Positions 33,719 through 45,490 of a DNA stretch of 64,000 bases are shown one piece after another. The DNA is taken from assembly GCF_027942865.1 (NCBI RefSeq), contig NC_134514.1:38869765-38933764 (forward strand), given 5' to 3'. The number at the start of each line of letters is the position of its first letter. The stretch's first letter is position 1. Both the position numbers and the translations under genes were made by a program. This DNA comes from Odontesthes bonariensis. Its lineage: Eukaryota; Chordata; Actinopteri; Atheriniformes; Atherinopsidae. The notes beneath the pieces were generated by a model. That model was given only the letters and a program-made list of their open reading frames with translations. It had not been told where the DNA came from and ran no database searches.

Positions 33719-34260
33719 TTAAAGGTAGGGTAGGAGATCCTGGATTTTGAGTCCAGCGAAGCTGCATTTTGAAAATACACCGGTAAAAAGTCCCAACCTT
33801 TTTCTTCACTTTCCCCCCGAAGGCACGCCTCTAGAGTACATGAACGTGCACGAGCGCTGTTCTGACAGCAAGCATCGATCGTTGCCGTATTTAGTATTTA
33901 GTATTTAGTTTATGCTAACTATACGTTTAATAATGCTAGGTGCTAGCCAAGCTGGCTCTAGTTTAGCTTCCTGCCAAGCTTCTGGACGCGTAATTCGTTC
34001 ACGGAGCAGGGTACGCGCACAGGGGGGGAGGGAGGAGCAGGTTGCAGTTTGATAGACGGCATCAGAATCCAATCATTGTGAACGGTCCGTTCACAATGAT
34101 TGGATTCTGTTTTTCCTAGATTGTACGTTCTAGAGGCCACTAAAACTTTTCATATTTGTGTCAAAACTTTTAATTAATTGGTTGCAATGGGGGTGTGAAG
34201 AGTATTTCAGGCAATATGTAAAAAAATGTTCCAGAAAAAGATCCCCTACCCCGCCTTTAA
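33719..34260. mobile_element. TTAA-type MITE, copy A
   Basis: Starts TTAAAGGTAGGGTAGGAGATC and ends GATCCCCTACCCCGCCTTTAA, so the termini are inverted repeats beginning and ending with TTAA. A sister copy lies at 57199-57759. TTAA ends are expected of piggyBac or Kolobok; the AGG start and the Kolobok-like element at 5808 in this window favour Kolobok, but no protein is available to decide. A 47-bp near-perfect palindrome sits at 34063-34109. Confidence 0.8.
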
Positions 34261-34284
34261 AGTGAACATTTATCTTGGAAGGCC

Positions 34285-34576
34285 TTAAAGCTATAATGTG
34301 TAATATTTCACGGAATATTTCCACATTGGAAACGGAAAATGCGAAGCTGATGACATGTCCTTCTACAAATCCCGTAGTTTTAAAATGGCGGAGCGACATA
34401 GAGACATTCATTGGAGTGTAACACTCTTATGTACATTCGTATGCTGAATATAAAGAATATAAGAACACTGCACTTTTGTGATGGAGGTAATTAATAACGA
34501 TTGAGGTAATACTTGTGAATGATAAGATTCAAATTTGTTAATAGACAACGTGAAATATTACACATTATGGCTTTAA
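34285..34576. mobile_element. 292-bp TTAA-type MITE, second family
   Basis: Left TTAAAGCTATAATGTGTAAT continuing ATTTCACG; right CGTGAAAT continuing ATTACACATTATGGCTTTAA: inverted repeats of about 28 bp with one mismatch. It lies 25 bp beyond copy A of the other TTAA MITE. No coding capacity. Confidence 0.85.
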
Positions 34577-35583
34577 GGAAAAACGTAATGTTCATTTGTG
34601 ACAAACTGAACGTTTGTGGTCAGTTAACACTGCAGATAGCACGTGCAATATAAGCCACAGCCCCAGGAAAATAAGGGAAAGACACATTTTCCATTTACAG
34701 CATTAGAATACTCTGAGATGACACGAAATTCACTGTTATTTTGACATGTTTTCAATGGTTTTGCTCTTCCTGTCTATTCTTAGGCTGCTTTAGGTGAGCA
34801 GATGCTAACGCGTTAGCGACATTATCAAACAGAATAAAGTCAAGCTTACAGTGGCTGTGAAAGATGGGCTGTCAGGACGGAGCCAGCTTCTTAAATACTT
34901 TCCTGAAATGACATAAACACTTTCATGCACCTCCAACCAAGCTCCAATGTTATCCGGATGTAGGGACTTTGTCTTCTTCTACGGCTACAAACGATGTGAA
35001 ACTGAAGCAGCATCGCCCCCTGCTGGCCCAATCATTAAAACGTGTTGCTCTCTGATTAGGATGGAACTGAGGCGAAGTCCCTTTATTCGGGTTATATAGC
35101 AGGTATAAGTTAAGGTTTTTAACTTTGATTGAACAGCTCTTCCCCGTTCCAAATGTAAAACAAAGAAAAGGAAAGATAAAAAAAATGAAGTACAGTTATT
35201 TCTATATTCCAGATTTAACTCATACTGTTCACTACCCGTTTTATATTCCAGCACAAACATCTTGATGCCATTTGAAAGTGTAACCAGTAATGATATTCTT
35301 GTGAAAAAATGCTGATCACTTTGATCACTTTGTCACTTTTGACTACAATTTGTTACTTCAGTAAAAGATCTGTTAGGTTCAAATGTCCTTGCTGGTTCTT
35401 TCTCTTAGATTTTTCCACACATGCACTACAGCCCAGAACTTTTCCAGACATCATCCAAAGGGGATTAAGGGTATTAACACAGAAGTCCAAATCAGTAGGC
35501 CTAAATGTTGAGCTGAGTTGATCTTGTCACTGCCTTAGAATTGAATCCTGATAATGTCTGAATGAAGCCCTGTATGAATAGAG
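34577..35583. other. No gene seen
   Basis: No domain-bearing frame or named repeat recognised before the CAGGT target site of the BEL/Pao element. Confidence 0.4.
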
Positions 35584-35588
35584 CAGGT

Positions 35589-36041
35589 TGTTACAGACAG
35601 ATTTTAGTTTGGGACTGTGATTGACATGCTTGGGTGGTGACGTGAGTAGATTGGGTCACGTGGTGATAATTTTGTATTTCACCTGGGCGCTGGAGAGGGA
35701 GGGCTAACTAGTATGAGAGTGGGTGACTGGGGAGGCCTACTTTTGCTGACCGCTCGCTTGGGCTACGCTACATCTTGCACCTTAAGCTTTAGTTTGCACA
35801 GCGCTTTGGCACTTTCCGCACGTTTTGCACACCTGGCTTCAATCGCTATGTATGGATTTTAACGATTTCATGGATGGAACACTGTGACGTTTTAACCCTT
35901 GAAGAAAGACAAGTCAATAAAACAAGCAAACGGAAACGTGGATCATCTTGAAGCTTATTTGCACAACTAGCGCGTCGGGCACTACTTCCCCAGTTCAGCT
36001 GCTCGGTGACTAAAGCATTTGTTTGATTAGCCGCCACTTCA
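35589..36041 (+). repeat. BEL/Pao 5' LTR
   Basis: Begins TGTTACAGACAGATTTTAG and ends GCCGCCACTTCA (TG..CA). It contains AATAAA at about 35917, suitable as the polyadenylation signal for the 3' copy. Equal in length to the 3' LTR. Confidence 0.95.
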
Positions 36042-36425
36042 TTGTCAGCAAAAACGGCATTTGCGCCCGCAAATCAGAGCACAGCTTGAAACGCCGAAGT
36101 GAGCCTCACAACAGAACGCAACAACGTGAAGAAAGCAGTTTACCTGAAGGAACAGAGAAGACAACGGTGGTAATGTACCCATGTTTATTGTTTATCGCTG
36201 GGCTTAACGCAGATGGTTACTTCCACGAGAAGTTGACGTTGTTGTTCTCACATTTCATTCATTGTTGGACTGTGGCTACCGCTAACGCTAGGCCTGTGGA
36301 ATTCATTGGGAATTGGCTTATTGTGTGTTTTCGTGGCTCTGGCGTCCGGGAACTTGAAAATTGCTGTTGCTCTGATATTGTGTTTGATGCGGTGATTTGC
36401 GTGCCTTGTTTGAAAAACTGCAAAA

Positions 36426-37508
36426 ATGAGTGACAAAGAAACCCCTGTTGTGGAAAATGCACAAGATAAAAAAAAAAGTGTTCTCACCGAAAAGGCTCTG
36501 ACAAACAAAATTGAAAACATTCAAGCAGAACGGAAAAAGCATGTAAACAAAATGAAAAGAGTGATTACTTCCCTTAAAGGGCTCATGAATGCTGATGAAA
36601 ATGAATCTCAGGTCAGGTCTCTGCTTAATGAATTATCACACTTGTTTAAAACTGCCAGTGAACTGCATAACTCCCTGTTACCACTAATGCCTACTGAGGA
36701 GCAAGATAAGCAAAATGAATGGTTTTCAAGCATAACAGAATACAATGAACGGTTTATTGAGGATGTACAAGTATGGCTCGCAGGCATTGTTAAAATTACA
36801 GGTAGACCACCTGAAGTGTCATCTCAAAATGCCCCACTGGAGGGAGATGTTCAAGCAAATGAGCAAACAGAACTTCACCTGCCTCTTCATTCTCATGATG
36901 TTCAAGATGATGTGTCTCCAATGGACAGTGTGTCAAACCATGGCAGTAGGGCAAATACAAAGGTCTCGTCAACTGCATCTGACTTTCGCAGGGCCAAAGC
37001 TGAAATGGCTGCCTTGCTCACTCGGCAACAAGCGCTTAAAGAGAAGCACAGCATTGAAGAACAGGAGGAGAAATTAAGGAGAAGGAAAGAGGAGCTTCAA
37101 ATGGAGGCAGATATCGCAGCAGTTGCTGCAAAAGCGAATGTACTGGAAGCAGGATCAACTGTGCGGAGCAAGGCATCAAGGAAATCGAATGGAATGGAGT
37201 CATATTTTGAAGCGAATGAAAAGGCCTTTAAAAATCTTAATGTGGATGCAGAAACGTTTGTCCCACACACACTTGATTTAAAATCAAAAGGAAATCCAGC
37301 TGCTTTCAACACAAAGCCTACAGTGAAATCTATGCAGCAACAAATGAAAAAGTATAAATCAGCCCCTCCTCTCACTGGACCTCCTGCCCATGTGAAACAG
37401 CACAATACAAACTTACCATCACAACAAAATGCATACTTGCCCTGCCCAACAAAGTGCACACTTGTCTTCACAACAAAATGCTGGCTCAGCAACCAATGCC
37501 AATCTTAA
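36426..37508 (+). pseudogene. BEL/Pao gag-like ORF, C-terminally truncated
   Basis: 360 codons, starting MSDKETPVVENAQDKKKSVL about 385 bp past the 5' LTR. The N-terminal half is helical and charged (NKMKRVITSLKGLM, LLNELSHLFKTASELHNSLL), as in Pao-family gag. The middle has a long Lys/Glu/Gln coiled coil (EEQEEKLRRRKEELQMEADI). The end becomes Gln/Asn/Pro-rich and stops in a LINE-tail insertion. No CCHC knuckle is present, so the nucleocapsid part and protease were lost, probably with that insertion. Confidence 0.8.
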
Positions 37509-37676
37509 TTAAATTAAATTCAATTCATTTTTATTTATATAGCGCCAAATACAACAAATGTCATCTCAAGGCACTTAGATAGTAAGTCCAATTCAAGCCA
37601 ATTGGAATTCAATTTATTAATAATAATCATAATTCATAAAATAATCCAATTCGTTCATATAGAGCCAATTCAAAAA
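37509..37676 (-). mobile_element. L2 3'-tail fragment inserted in BEL gag-pol
   Basis: AATTCATTTTTATTTATATAGCGCC and the following CTCAAGGCACTTAGATAGTA and CCAATTCGTTCATATAGAGCC are the reverse of the L2 3' UTR end seen at 7700-7850 (plus) and 20461-20640 (minus). It lies at the point where gag stops and the protease region is missing. Confidence 0.75.
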
Positions 37677-37679
37677 CTA

Positions 37680-40600
37680 TAATGGGCCCTTCGCCATTAA
37701 GACGGTCATTGGCTGGACAGTAAACGGGCCACTTGGCAAAGAAGGCTGTGAAAGTCAAAGATGTATGTCCATAGTCAATGTCAACAGAATCTCTGCTGTG
37801 ACTTTAGATGAGTTGTGGAAACAGCAGTTTAAGACAGACTTCCCTGAGAGCAGCCATGATGAGCAGTTGGCTCTATCAAGAGAAGATGCCAAGTTCCTTG
37901 AGTTGGCCAGTAAATCAGTGACACTGAAAGATTGGCATTACAGCATTGCCCTGCCTTTAAGAGATCGAGACATGAGCATGCCTAACAACCGTGCAATTGC
38001 AGAGCAACGTGCCGTATGCTTGAAGAGAACATTTGTCCGAGACGAAGACTTTCACAAAGATTATACCACTTTAATAACAGACCTCCTTGCCAAAGGCTAT
38101 GCACAGAGTGTGCCCACTGCAGACCTTAAACGCAAAGGCCGTAAGATCTGGTATCTCCCCCACCATGGTGTTTACCACCCCACCAAAGGGAAAATCAGAG
38201 TTGTTTTCGATTGTGCAGTATCATTCCGGGGTGTTTCCCTAAACGCACAGCTGTTGAGTGGTCCTGACCTCGCAAACACATTGGTTGGCGTGCTGACTAG
38301 GTTCAGAAAAGAGCCTGTTGTCCTAATGTCTGCCATTGAAGCCATGTTTCATCAAGTGCAAGTGCTGGAGGAAGATGCAGACCTGTTGAGGTTTTTATGG
38401 TGGCCTGGTGGTGACCTCAGTCAGAACATGCGAGAGTACAGAATGGCAGTTCATTTGTTTGGGGCAACATCCTCCCCGAGCTGCGCTAACTATGCTCTAC
38501 GGAAATGTGCAGAAGACAACAAGGCACACTTCAGTCAGCTGGCGATTGACACCATCTTGTACAGTTTTTATGTCGACGACTGCCTTGCCTCAGTAGCCTC
38601 AGAGGAGGAAGCCATCTCTCTCTACACAGAACTCAGAGCCATCTGCGCAAAGGGCGGCTTCTACCTGACAAAGTGGATAAGCAACAGCCGCAGTGTCCTG
38701 GCTAGAATACCCGAGGAAGAGAGAGCAAAGGAAATCAAGGATTTGAATTTGGACTCTGATGTCTTACCTGTTGAGCGAGCATTGGGAGTATGATGGTGCG
38801 TGCAGTCGGATGCATTCAAGTTCTGCATATCCATCCCAGACAAACCACTGACCCGTAGAGGCATCCTCTCCACAGTAAGCTTCTTCTATGACCCCCTAGG
38901 GTTCCTCGCTCCAGTTATCTTCACTGCTAAAAGGATCCTTCAAGACCTCTGCCAGAGGGGGATGGGATGGGATGACCCTGCACCGTCAGCAACTGCACAG
39001 CAGTGGAAAGACTGGGTCACAGAAATGCATCAGTTGGACAACATCGGCATCAGACGATGTCTAAAGCCTCCTGACTTTGGAGAGCTGGCCACTGCGCAGT
39101 TGCACCATTTCGCAGATGCAAGTGAGAAGGGGTATGGCGCTGTCACCTACCTGCTGCTGTGCAACAGTCACTCATAAGTGCACAGTTCCTTCATAATGGG
39201 AAAGTCCAGGGTGGCGCCATTGAAACCAGTCACCATTCCCCGATGGAGTTGACCGGCGCTGTGGTAGCAGCTCGCATGGACGGACTGTGGAGGAAGGAGC
39301 TAAGGCTATCTCTCCTAGACTCTGTGTTTTGGACAGACAGCACCTCAGTGCTGAAATATATCAACAATGAGACAACCAGATTCCGAGTATTTGTGGCAAA
39401 CAGAGTCTCAGAGATTCTGAAAACTTCAAAGGCCTCCCAGTGGAGGTATGTGAACACAGCAGACAACCCCGCAAATTTTGCTTCCAGGGGCATGAGGGCA
39501 GAGCCCTTTTTGAAGAATGTGTTATGGCTAACTGGCCCCACATTTCTCAAGCAGCCAGAGAATGAGTGGCCTGTGAACCCAGACAATTTGCAAGAATTCT
39601 CTCTTGAAGACCCTGAAGTCAAGGTCTCTGCTGCAATTAACGTTTCACAAACTGCTGCCGACAGCGATACTGATGGTGGTGAGGACGGCCATCCTTTTAC
39701 CCACCTGATCAGTAAAACCTCATCCTGGACTCACCTTGTAAGGGTGGTGGGTTGGATCCTGAGGTTCAAGACAGCACTCCTGTGTCACAGCAAAGCCAAT
39801 GCTCCTCCTCAGTCCAGTACTGATGCAGCTCATCATCAAAAGGATGGCTCCCGCAAAGGCTTCCTCTCATTGGGAGAGATCAAGGATGCTGAGATACAGG
39901 TAGTCAGGTTCTGTCAATCAAAGAGGTATGCAGAAAAGATCTCCTGTCTGCAAGGAGGAGGGAACGTGAAACGAAGCAGCCATCTATACAAGTTGAACCT
40001 TGTCCTGGAAGAAGGTGTGCTGCGAGTAGGTGGATGTCTTAGTAGAGCTGCTATGTCTGAAGATTTTAAACACCCAACCATAGTCCCTAAAGACCACCAC
40101 ATTGCTAACCTCATTCTACAGCACATTCATAAGGAAGTGGCCAATGGTGGTAAGAACCATATTCTGTCTAGGCTGTATCAGAAATACTGGATTCCTCGTG
40201 CTGGAACTCTGATTAGAAGCATCATGTCGAGGTGTGCGGAATGCAGGTGGCATCATGGAGCAGTTGGCCAGCAGCAAATGGCTGACTTGGAAGCAGGGTG
40301 ACCCCTGAGAAACCTCCTTTTACCTGTACCGGAGTAGACTACTTTGGCCCGTTCGAAGTGAAGCGTGGGAGAAGTCTGGTGAAGCGCTACGGAGTCATCT
40401 TTATGTGCTTGGCGATTAGAGCTGTGCATATTGAGGTCGCCACATCTCTTGACACTGACTCCTTCATCAATGCTCTACGTCGCTTCGTTGCAAGACGAGG
40501 CCAGGTACAAGAACTGCGCTCTGACAATGGCACCAACTTTGTGGGAGGAGAGCGTGAGCTGAGAAGAGCTATGGAAGAGTAGAATCAGGAAAAGATCTCT

Positions 40601-41218
40601 GACACATTGTCGCTGAAAGGAGTGCAATGGATCTTCAATCCTCCAACTGGATCACACCACGGCGGTGTATGGGAGCGCTTGATTCGTTCCATCCGAAAGG
40701 TCCTCAACTCCACCCTACGGACACAGCACTTGGATGAGGATGGACTGCAAACTGTGCTATGCGAAGTGGAGTCAATTCTCAATAGCAGACCCATTACACA
40801 GCAGTCCACTGATCCAAATTATTTGGAAGCACTAACACCAAACCACCTCCTTCTGCTCAAATCAAATCCATACTTACCTCCCGGTTTGTTCCAGAACAAT
40901 GACATTTATGCACAGAAAAGATGGAGACAGGTCCAATACATCTCCGACCTGTTCTGGAAAAGATGGATCAAAGAATATCTACCACAGCTTCAACGATGTG
41001 ACAAATGGACCAGAGTCAAGCCCAACTTCACTGCTGGAGACGTGGTCCTCATCGTGGACGACTCTGCACCTCGTGGTTCCTGGATCATCGGCAGAGTCAC
41101 AGCAACGGTGCCAGACCAGAAAGGGCTGGTGCGTCAGGTTTGGGTCAAGACCCCAACCAGCCTTGTATGCCGGCCTGTCACCAAGCTATGCCTCCTTACG
41201 GAGGCTTCTGACCCCTGA
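37680..41218 (+). pseudogene. BEL/Pao pol (RT, RNase H, integrase), multiply broken
   Basis: Starts GPFAIKTVIGWTVNGPLG (end of the protease-RT linker). RT 37765-38793: GKIRVVFDCAVSFRGVSLN, MAVHLFGATSSPSCANYAL and FYVDDCLAS (YVDD active site). An in-frame TGA (38791) then interrupts ALGV/WCVQSDAFKF. RNase H follows (FWTDSTSVLKYINN) after a stop at 39175 and a frameshift near 39240. Integrase: HIHKEVANGGKNHILSRL..CAECR (H2C2 zinc motif), a frameshift near 40298, then [36 protein letters not shown]; a TAG at 40580; then GSHHGGVWERLIRSIRKVL and a C-terminal domain (FTAGDVVLIVDDSAPRGSWI). Catalytic positions are mostly kept, so damage is recent. Confidence 0.9.
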
Positions 41219-41552
41219 CTTTTTGACCCTACGTGACGTGACTCTGACTACATCTGATGTCGAATGCACTGGCCAGTCGACCTGACTGACTTGATATCTA
41301 GGCTAAGTGCTGGTAACCTCTGGTCTATGACTGACCCTTTTGACCTGTGTTGAAAAGAAAACACACACACACACGCACATACACACAAACACAGGAAGAA
41401 AAGTAAAAAAAAAAACGGGCGAAAAAATGTCTTCATGGACTTTTGAGTGTTGCCGTATTGGGAATGTATGATGTAATGTGCATGCATACTGTTTTGGGCT
41501 GTTAGAATATATAATTATTACTGTGTAATGTCATAATAATTAGGGGCCGGAA

Positions 41553-42005
41553 TGTTACGGACAGATTTTAGTTTGGGACTGTGATTGACATGCTTGGGTG
41601 GTGACGTGAGTAGATTGGGTCACATGGTGATAATTTTGTATTTCACCTGGGCGCTGGAGAGGGAGGGCTAACTAGCATGAGAGTGGGTGACTGGGGAGGC
41701 CTACTTTTGCTGACCGCTCGCTTGGGCTATGCTACATCTTGCACCTTAAGCTTTAGTTTGCACAGCGCTTTGGCACTTTCCGCACGTTTTGCACACCTGG
41801 CTTCAATCGCTATGTATGGATTTTAACGATTTCATGGATGGAACACTGTGACGTTTTAACCCTTGAAGAAAGACAAGTCAATAAAACAAGCAAACGGAAA
41901 CGTGGATCATCTTGAAGCTTATTTGCACAACTAGCGCGTCGGGCACTACTTCTCCAGTTCAGCTGCTCGGCGACGAAAGCATTTGTTTGATTAGCTGCCA
42001 CTTCA
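41553..42005 (+). repeat. BEL/Pao 3' LTR
   Basis: Begins TGTTACGGACAGATTTTAG and ends GCTGCCACTTCA. The differences from the 5' LTR are mostly transitions, several at CpG sites (for example CACGTGG to CACATGG and CTACGCT to CTATGCT). Confidence 0.95.
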
Positions 42006-42321
42006 CAGGTAATTGTTCAGAAGATTCAGTGGCTTTGCTGACACTATTTCTATATCTCTTCTGATTATCTGTGAGTGACTTTGCAATTTAATTTTGTCAT
42101 ATATTTCAAGAGCCATCCAAAAACAAACAAAGAAACATACCATTTGTATGAATACAAAAAAAACATCACTTAATATACTGACAAACTAACAAAACAAAGC
42201 CATCTTGCAGATCATATCCTAACTATTGCATGCGCTACCCAGTTCTGGAGTATTTCAACTTGTGAGAATGTACCTCACAAGGATGGTTTCCTCTTGTGTG
42301 GTCCATCCATCCATCCATCCA

Positions 42322-44181
42322 TTATCTTCCGCTGCTCCGGGGATCGGGTTGCGGGGGCAGTAGCTTGAGCAAAGAGACCCAGACGTCCCTGTCCCCGGCC
42401 ACTTCCTCCAGCTCTTCTGGGGGGACCCCGAGGCGTTCCCAGGCCAGCCGAGAAACATAGTCTCTCCAATATGTCCTGGGTCTTCCCCGGGGCCTCTTCC
42501 CAGTAGGACGGGCCCAGAACACCTCACCGGGGAGGCGTCCAGGAGGCATTCTCACCAGATGCCCGAGCCACCTCATCTGACTCCTCTTGATGCGGAGGAG
42601 CAGCGGTTCTACTCCGAGCCCCTCCCGGATGACCGAGCTTCTCACCCTATCTCTAAGGGAGAGCCCAGACACCCTGCGGAGGAAACTCATTTCGGCCGCT
42701 TGTATTCGCGATCTCGTTCTTTCGGTCACTACCCACAGCTCGTGACCACAGGTGAGGATAGGAACATAGATTGACCGGTAAATCGAGAGCTTGGCCTCCT
42801 GGCTCAGCTCCTTCTTCACCACGACGGGCCGGTGCAGAGCCCGCATCGCTGCAGACGCCGCACCGATCCGTCTGTCAATCTCCTGCTCCATTCGTCCCTC
42901 ACTCGTGAACAAGACCCCGAGATACTTGAACTCCTCCACTTGGGGAAGGATCTCATTCCCGACCCGGAAAGAGCATTCCACCCTTTTCCGGCCGAAGACC
43001 ATGGTCTCAGATTTGGAGGTGCTGATTCTCATCCCAGCCGCTTCACACTCGGCTGCGAACCGCTCCTGTGAGAGCTGAAGGTCACGGCCCGACGACGCCA
43101 ACAGAACCACATCGTCCGCAAAAAGCAGAGACCCGATTCTGAGGTCGCCAAAACGGACCCCCTCAACGCCCTGGCTGCGCCTAGAAATTCTGTCCATAAA
43201 AATTATGAACAGAATCGGTGACAAAGGGCAGCCCTGACGGAGTCCAACCCTCACAGGAAACATGTACGACTTACTGCCGGCAATGCGGACCAAACTCTGA
43301 CACTGGTCATACAGAGACCGAACAGCCCATATCAAGGAGTCCGGCACTCCATACTCCCGGAGCACCCCCCACAAGAGTCCCCGAGGGACACGGTCGAACG
43401 CCTTCTCCAAGTCCACAAAACACATGTAGACCGGTTGGGCGAACTCCCATGCACCCTCCAGGATCCTGCGGAGGGTATAGAGCTGGTCCACTGTTCCACG
43501 GCTAGGACGAAAACCACACTGCACCTCCTGAATCCGAGATTCGACTATCCGGCGGATCCTCCTCTCCAGTGCCCCCGAAAAGACCTTACCAGGGAGGCTG
43601 AGGAGTGTGATCCCCCTATAGTTGGAACACACCCTCCGGTCCCCCTTTTTAAAGAGGGGGACCACCACCCCGATCTGCCAGTCCAGAGGCACTGCCCCCG
43701 ATGTCCACGCGATGCTGCAGAGGCGTGTCAACCAAGACAGCCCTACAACATCCAGAGCCTTGAGAAACTCAGGACGAACCTCATCCACCCCCGGGGCCTT
43801 GCCACCGAGGAGTTTTTTGACCACCTCGGCAACCTCAGCCCCAGAAATGGGAGGCCCCACGTCCGAGCTCCCCAACTCTGCTTCCTCATCGGAAGGCGTG
43901 TCGGTAGGATTGAGGAGGCCCTCGAAGTATTCCCCCCACCGACTCACGACGTCCCTAGTTGAAGTCAGCAGAGCCCCGCCCTCACCATACACGGTGTTGA
44001 CGGTGCACCGCTTCCCCCCCGAGCCGCCGAATGGTGGACCAGAAACTCCTTGAGGCCGTCCGGAAATCATTCTCCATGGCCTCCCCGAACTCCTCCCAAG
44101 CCCGAGTTTTTGCCTCAGCAACCGCCGAGGCTGCGTTCCGCTTGGCCTGTCGGTACCCATGAGCTGCTTCCAGAGTCCCAC
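42322..44181 (-). pseudogene. Rex3/RTE reverse transcriptase ORF
   Basis: The frame contains ISGAEVAEVVKKLLGGKAPG, NYRGITLLSLPGKVFSGALE, GFRPSRGTVDQLYTLRRILE, CFVDLEKAFDRVPRGLLW (motif A), RVGLRQGCPLSPILFIIFMD (motif B), LLFADDVVLLASS (FADD active site), EFKYLGVLFTSEGRMEQEID and the RTE C-terminus RRVSGLSLRDRVRSSVIREG, ending in LLKLLPPQPDP. The true ORF is continuous with the upstream endonuclease; a frameshift near 44020 separates them here. RT motifs look intact. Confidence 0.9.
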
Positions 44182-44254
44182 TGGCCAAAAAGGCCCGATA
44201 GGACTCCTTCTTCAGCTTGACGGCTTCCCTCACCACTGGTGTCCACCAGCGGGT

Positions 44255-45490
44255 TCAGGGGACCACCTTACGGCCACAGCTCCGGTCGGCCGCCTCAACA
44301 ATGGAGGCACGGAACATGGCCCATTCGGGCTCAATGTCCCCCACCTCCCCCGGGACATGGTTGAAGCTCTGCCGGAGGTGGGAGTTGAAACTCCTCCTTA
44401 CAGGGGATTCCGCCAGCCGTTCCCAACAGACCCTCACAATACGTTTGGGCCTGCCAGGTCTGACCGGCTTCCTCCCCCACCAGCGGAGCCAACTCACCAC
44501 CAGGTGGTGATCAGTTGACAGCTCCGCCCCTCTCTTCACCCGAGTGTCCAGGACATACGGCCGCAAGTCCGACGATACGACCACAAAGTCGATCATCGAG
44601 CTGCGGCCTAGGGTGTCCTGGTGCCAAGTGCACATATGGACACCCTTATGCCTGAACATGGTGTTCATTATGGACAGTCCGTGACGAGCACAGAAGTCCA
44701 ATAACAAAACACCACTCTGATTCAGATCGGGGGGGCCGTTCCTCCCAATCACGCCCCTCCAGGTCTCACTGTCATTGCCCACGTGAGCATTGAAGTCCCC
44801 CAGCAGGACAAGGGAGTCTCCAGGAGGAGCACTCTCCAGTGCCTCCTCCAGGGACTCCAAAAAGGGTGGGTACTCTGAACTGCTGTTCGGTGCATAAGCA
44901 CAAACAACAGTCAGGACCCCTCCCCCCACTCTAAGGCGGAGGGAGGCTACCCTCTCGTCTACCGGGGTGAACCCCAATGTACAGGCGCACAGCCGGGGGG
45001 CAATAAGTATGCCCACACCTGCTCTACGCCTCTCACCGCGGGCAACTCCAGAGTGGAAGAGAGTCCCACCCCTCTCGAGGAGGCTGGTTCCGGAGCCCAT
45101 GACATGCGTCGAGGTGAGTCCGACTATATCTAGCCGGAACCCCTCAGCCTCGCGCACCAGCTCAGGCTCCTTCCCCAGCAGAGAGGTGACGTTCCACGTC
45201 CCAAGAGCCAGCTTCAGTAGCCGAGGATCAGACCGCCAAGGTCTCTGCCTTCGGCTGCCGCCCAGCTCACAAAGCACCCGACCCCCTTGGCCCCTCCCAC
45301 GGGTGGTGAGCCTGTCAGAAGGGGGACCCGTGTAATTTCTTCGGGCTGTGCCCAACCGAGCCCCATGGGCACAGACCTGGCCACCAGGCGCTCGCCGGCG
45401 GGCCCCACCCCTGGGCCTGGCTCCAGGGGGAGGCCCCGGTGACCCGCGTCCGGGCAAGGGAACACGGTGTCCATTTTTCTTCATCATCAT
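44255..45490 (-). pseudogene. Rex3 AP endonuclease ORF
   Basis: 411 codons. After a Gly/Pro/Arg-rich leader: [19 protein letters not shown] (EEP fold start), [35 protein letters not shown] (GDFN), [12 protein letters not shown] (the DH of the SDH motif). The glutamate of the usual ET-H motif appears changed (GLTSTHVMG where SETH is usual). The frame ends at a TGA (44255-44257) within the linker; the downstream reading TRWWTPVVREAVKLKKESYR continues in the same frame. Confidence 0.88.

Larger units (their letters stand above)
35589..42005 (+). mobile_element. Full-length BEL/Pao LTR retrotransposon, inactive
   Basis: Two 453-bp LTRs (35589-36041 and 41553-42005) flank gag- and pol-like coding sequence. 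CAGGT is duplicated exactly outside (35584-35588, 42006-42010). I count about 8 differences between the LTRs (about 98% identity), so insertion is fairly recent. The coding part lacks the gag zinc-knuckle and protease area: gag stops at 37508, a 170-bp LINE tail follows, and pol resumes at 37680. Pol carries at least two in-frame stops and two frameshifts. A purine-rich AGGGGCCGGAA at 41542-41552 before the 3' LTR is a polypurine-tract candidate. No envelope gene is seen. Confidence 0.95.

Noticed and set aside
41248-41487. Envelope-like ORF between pol and the 3' LTR of the BEL/Pao element
   Set aside because: The frame is short, on the opposite strand and contains an AC microsatellite; there is no room for an envelope gene.
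43435-44518. Several 95-175-codon plus-strand ORFs
   Set aside because: They are antisense to the GC-rich Rex3 coding frame and have no domains of their own.
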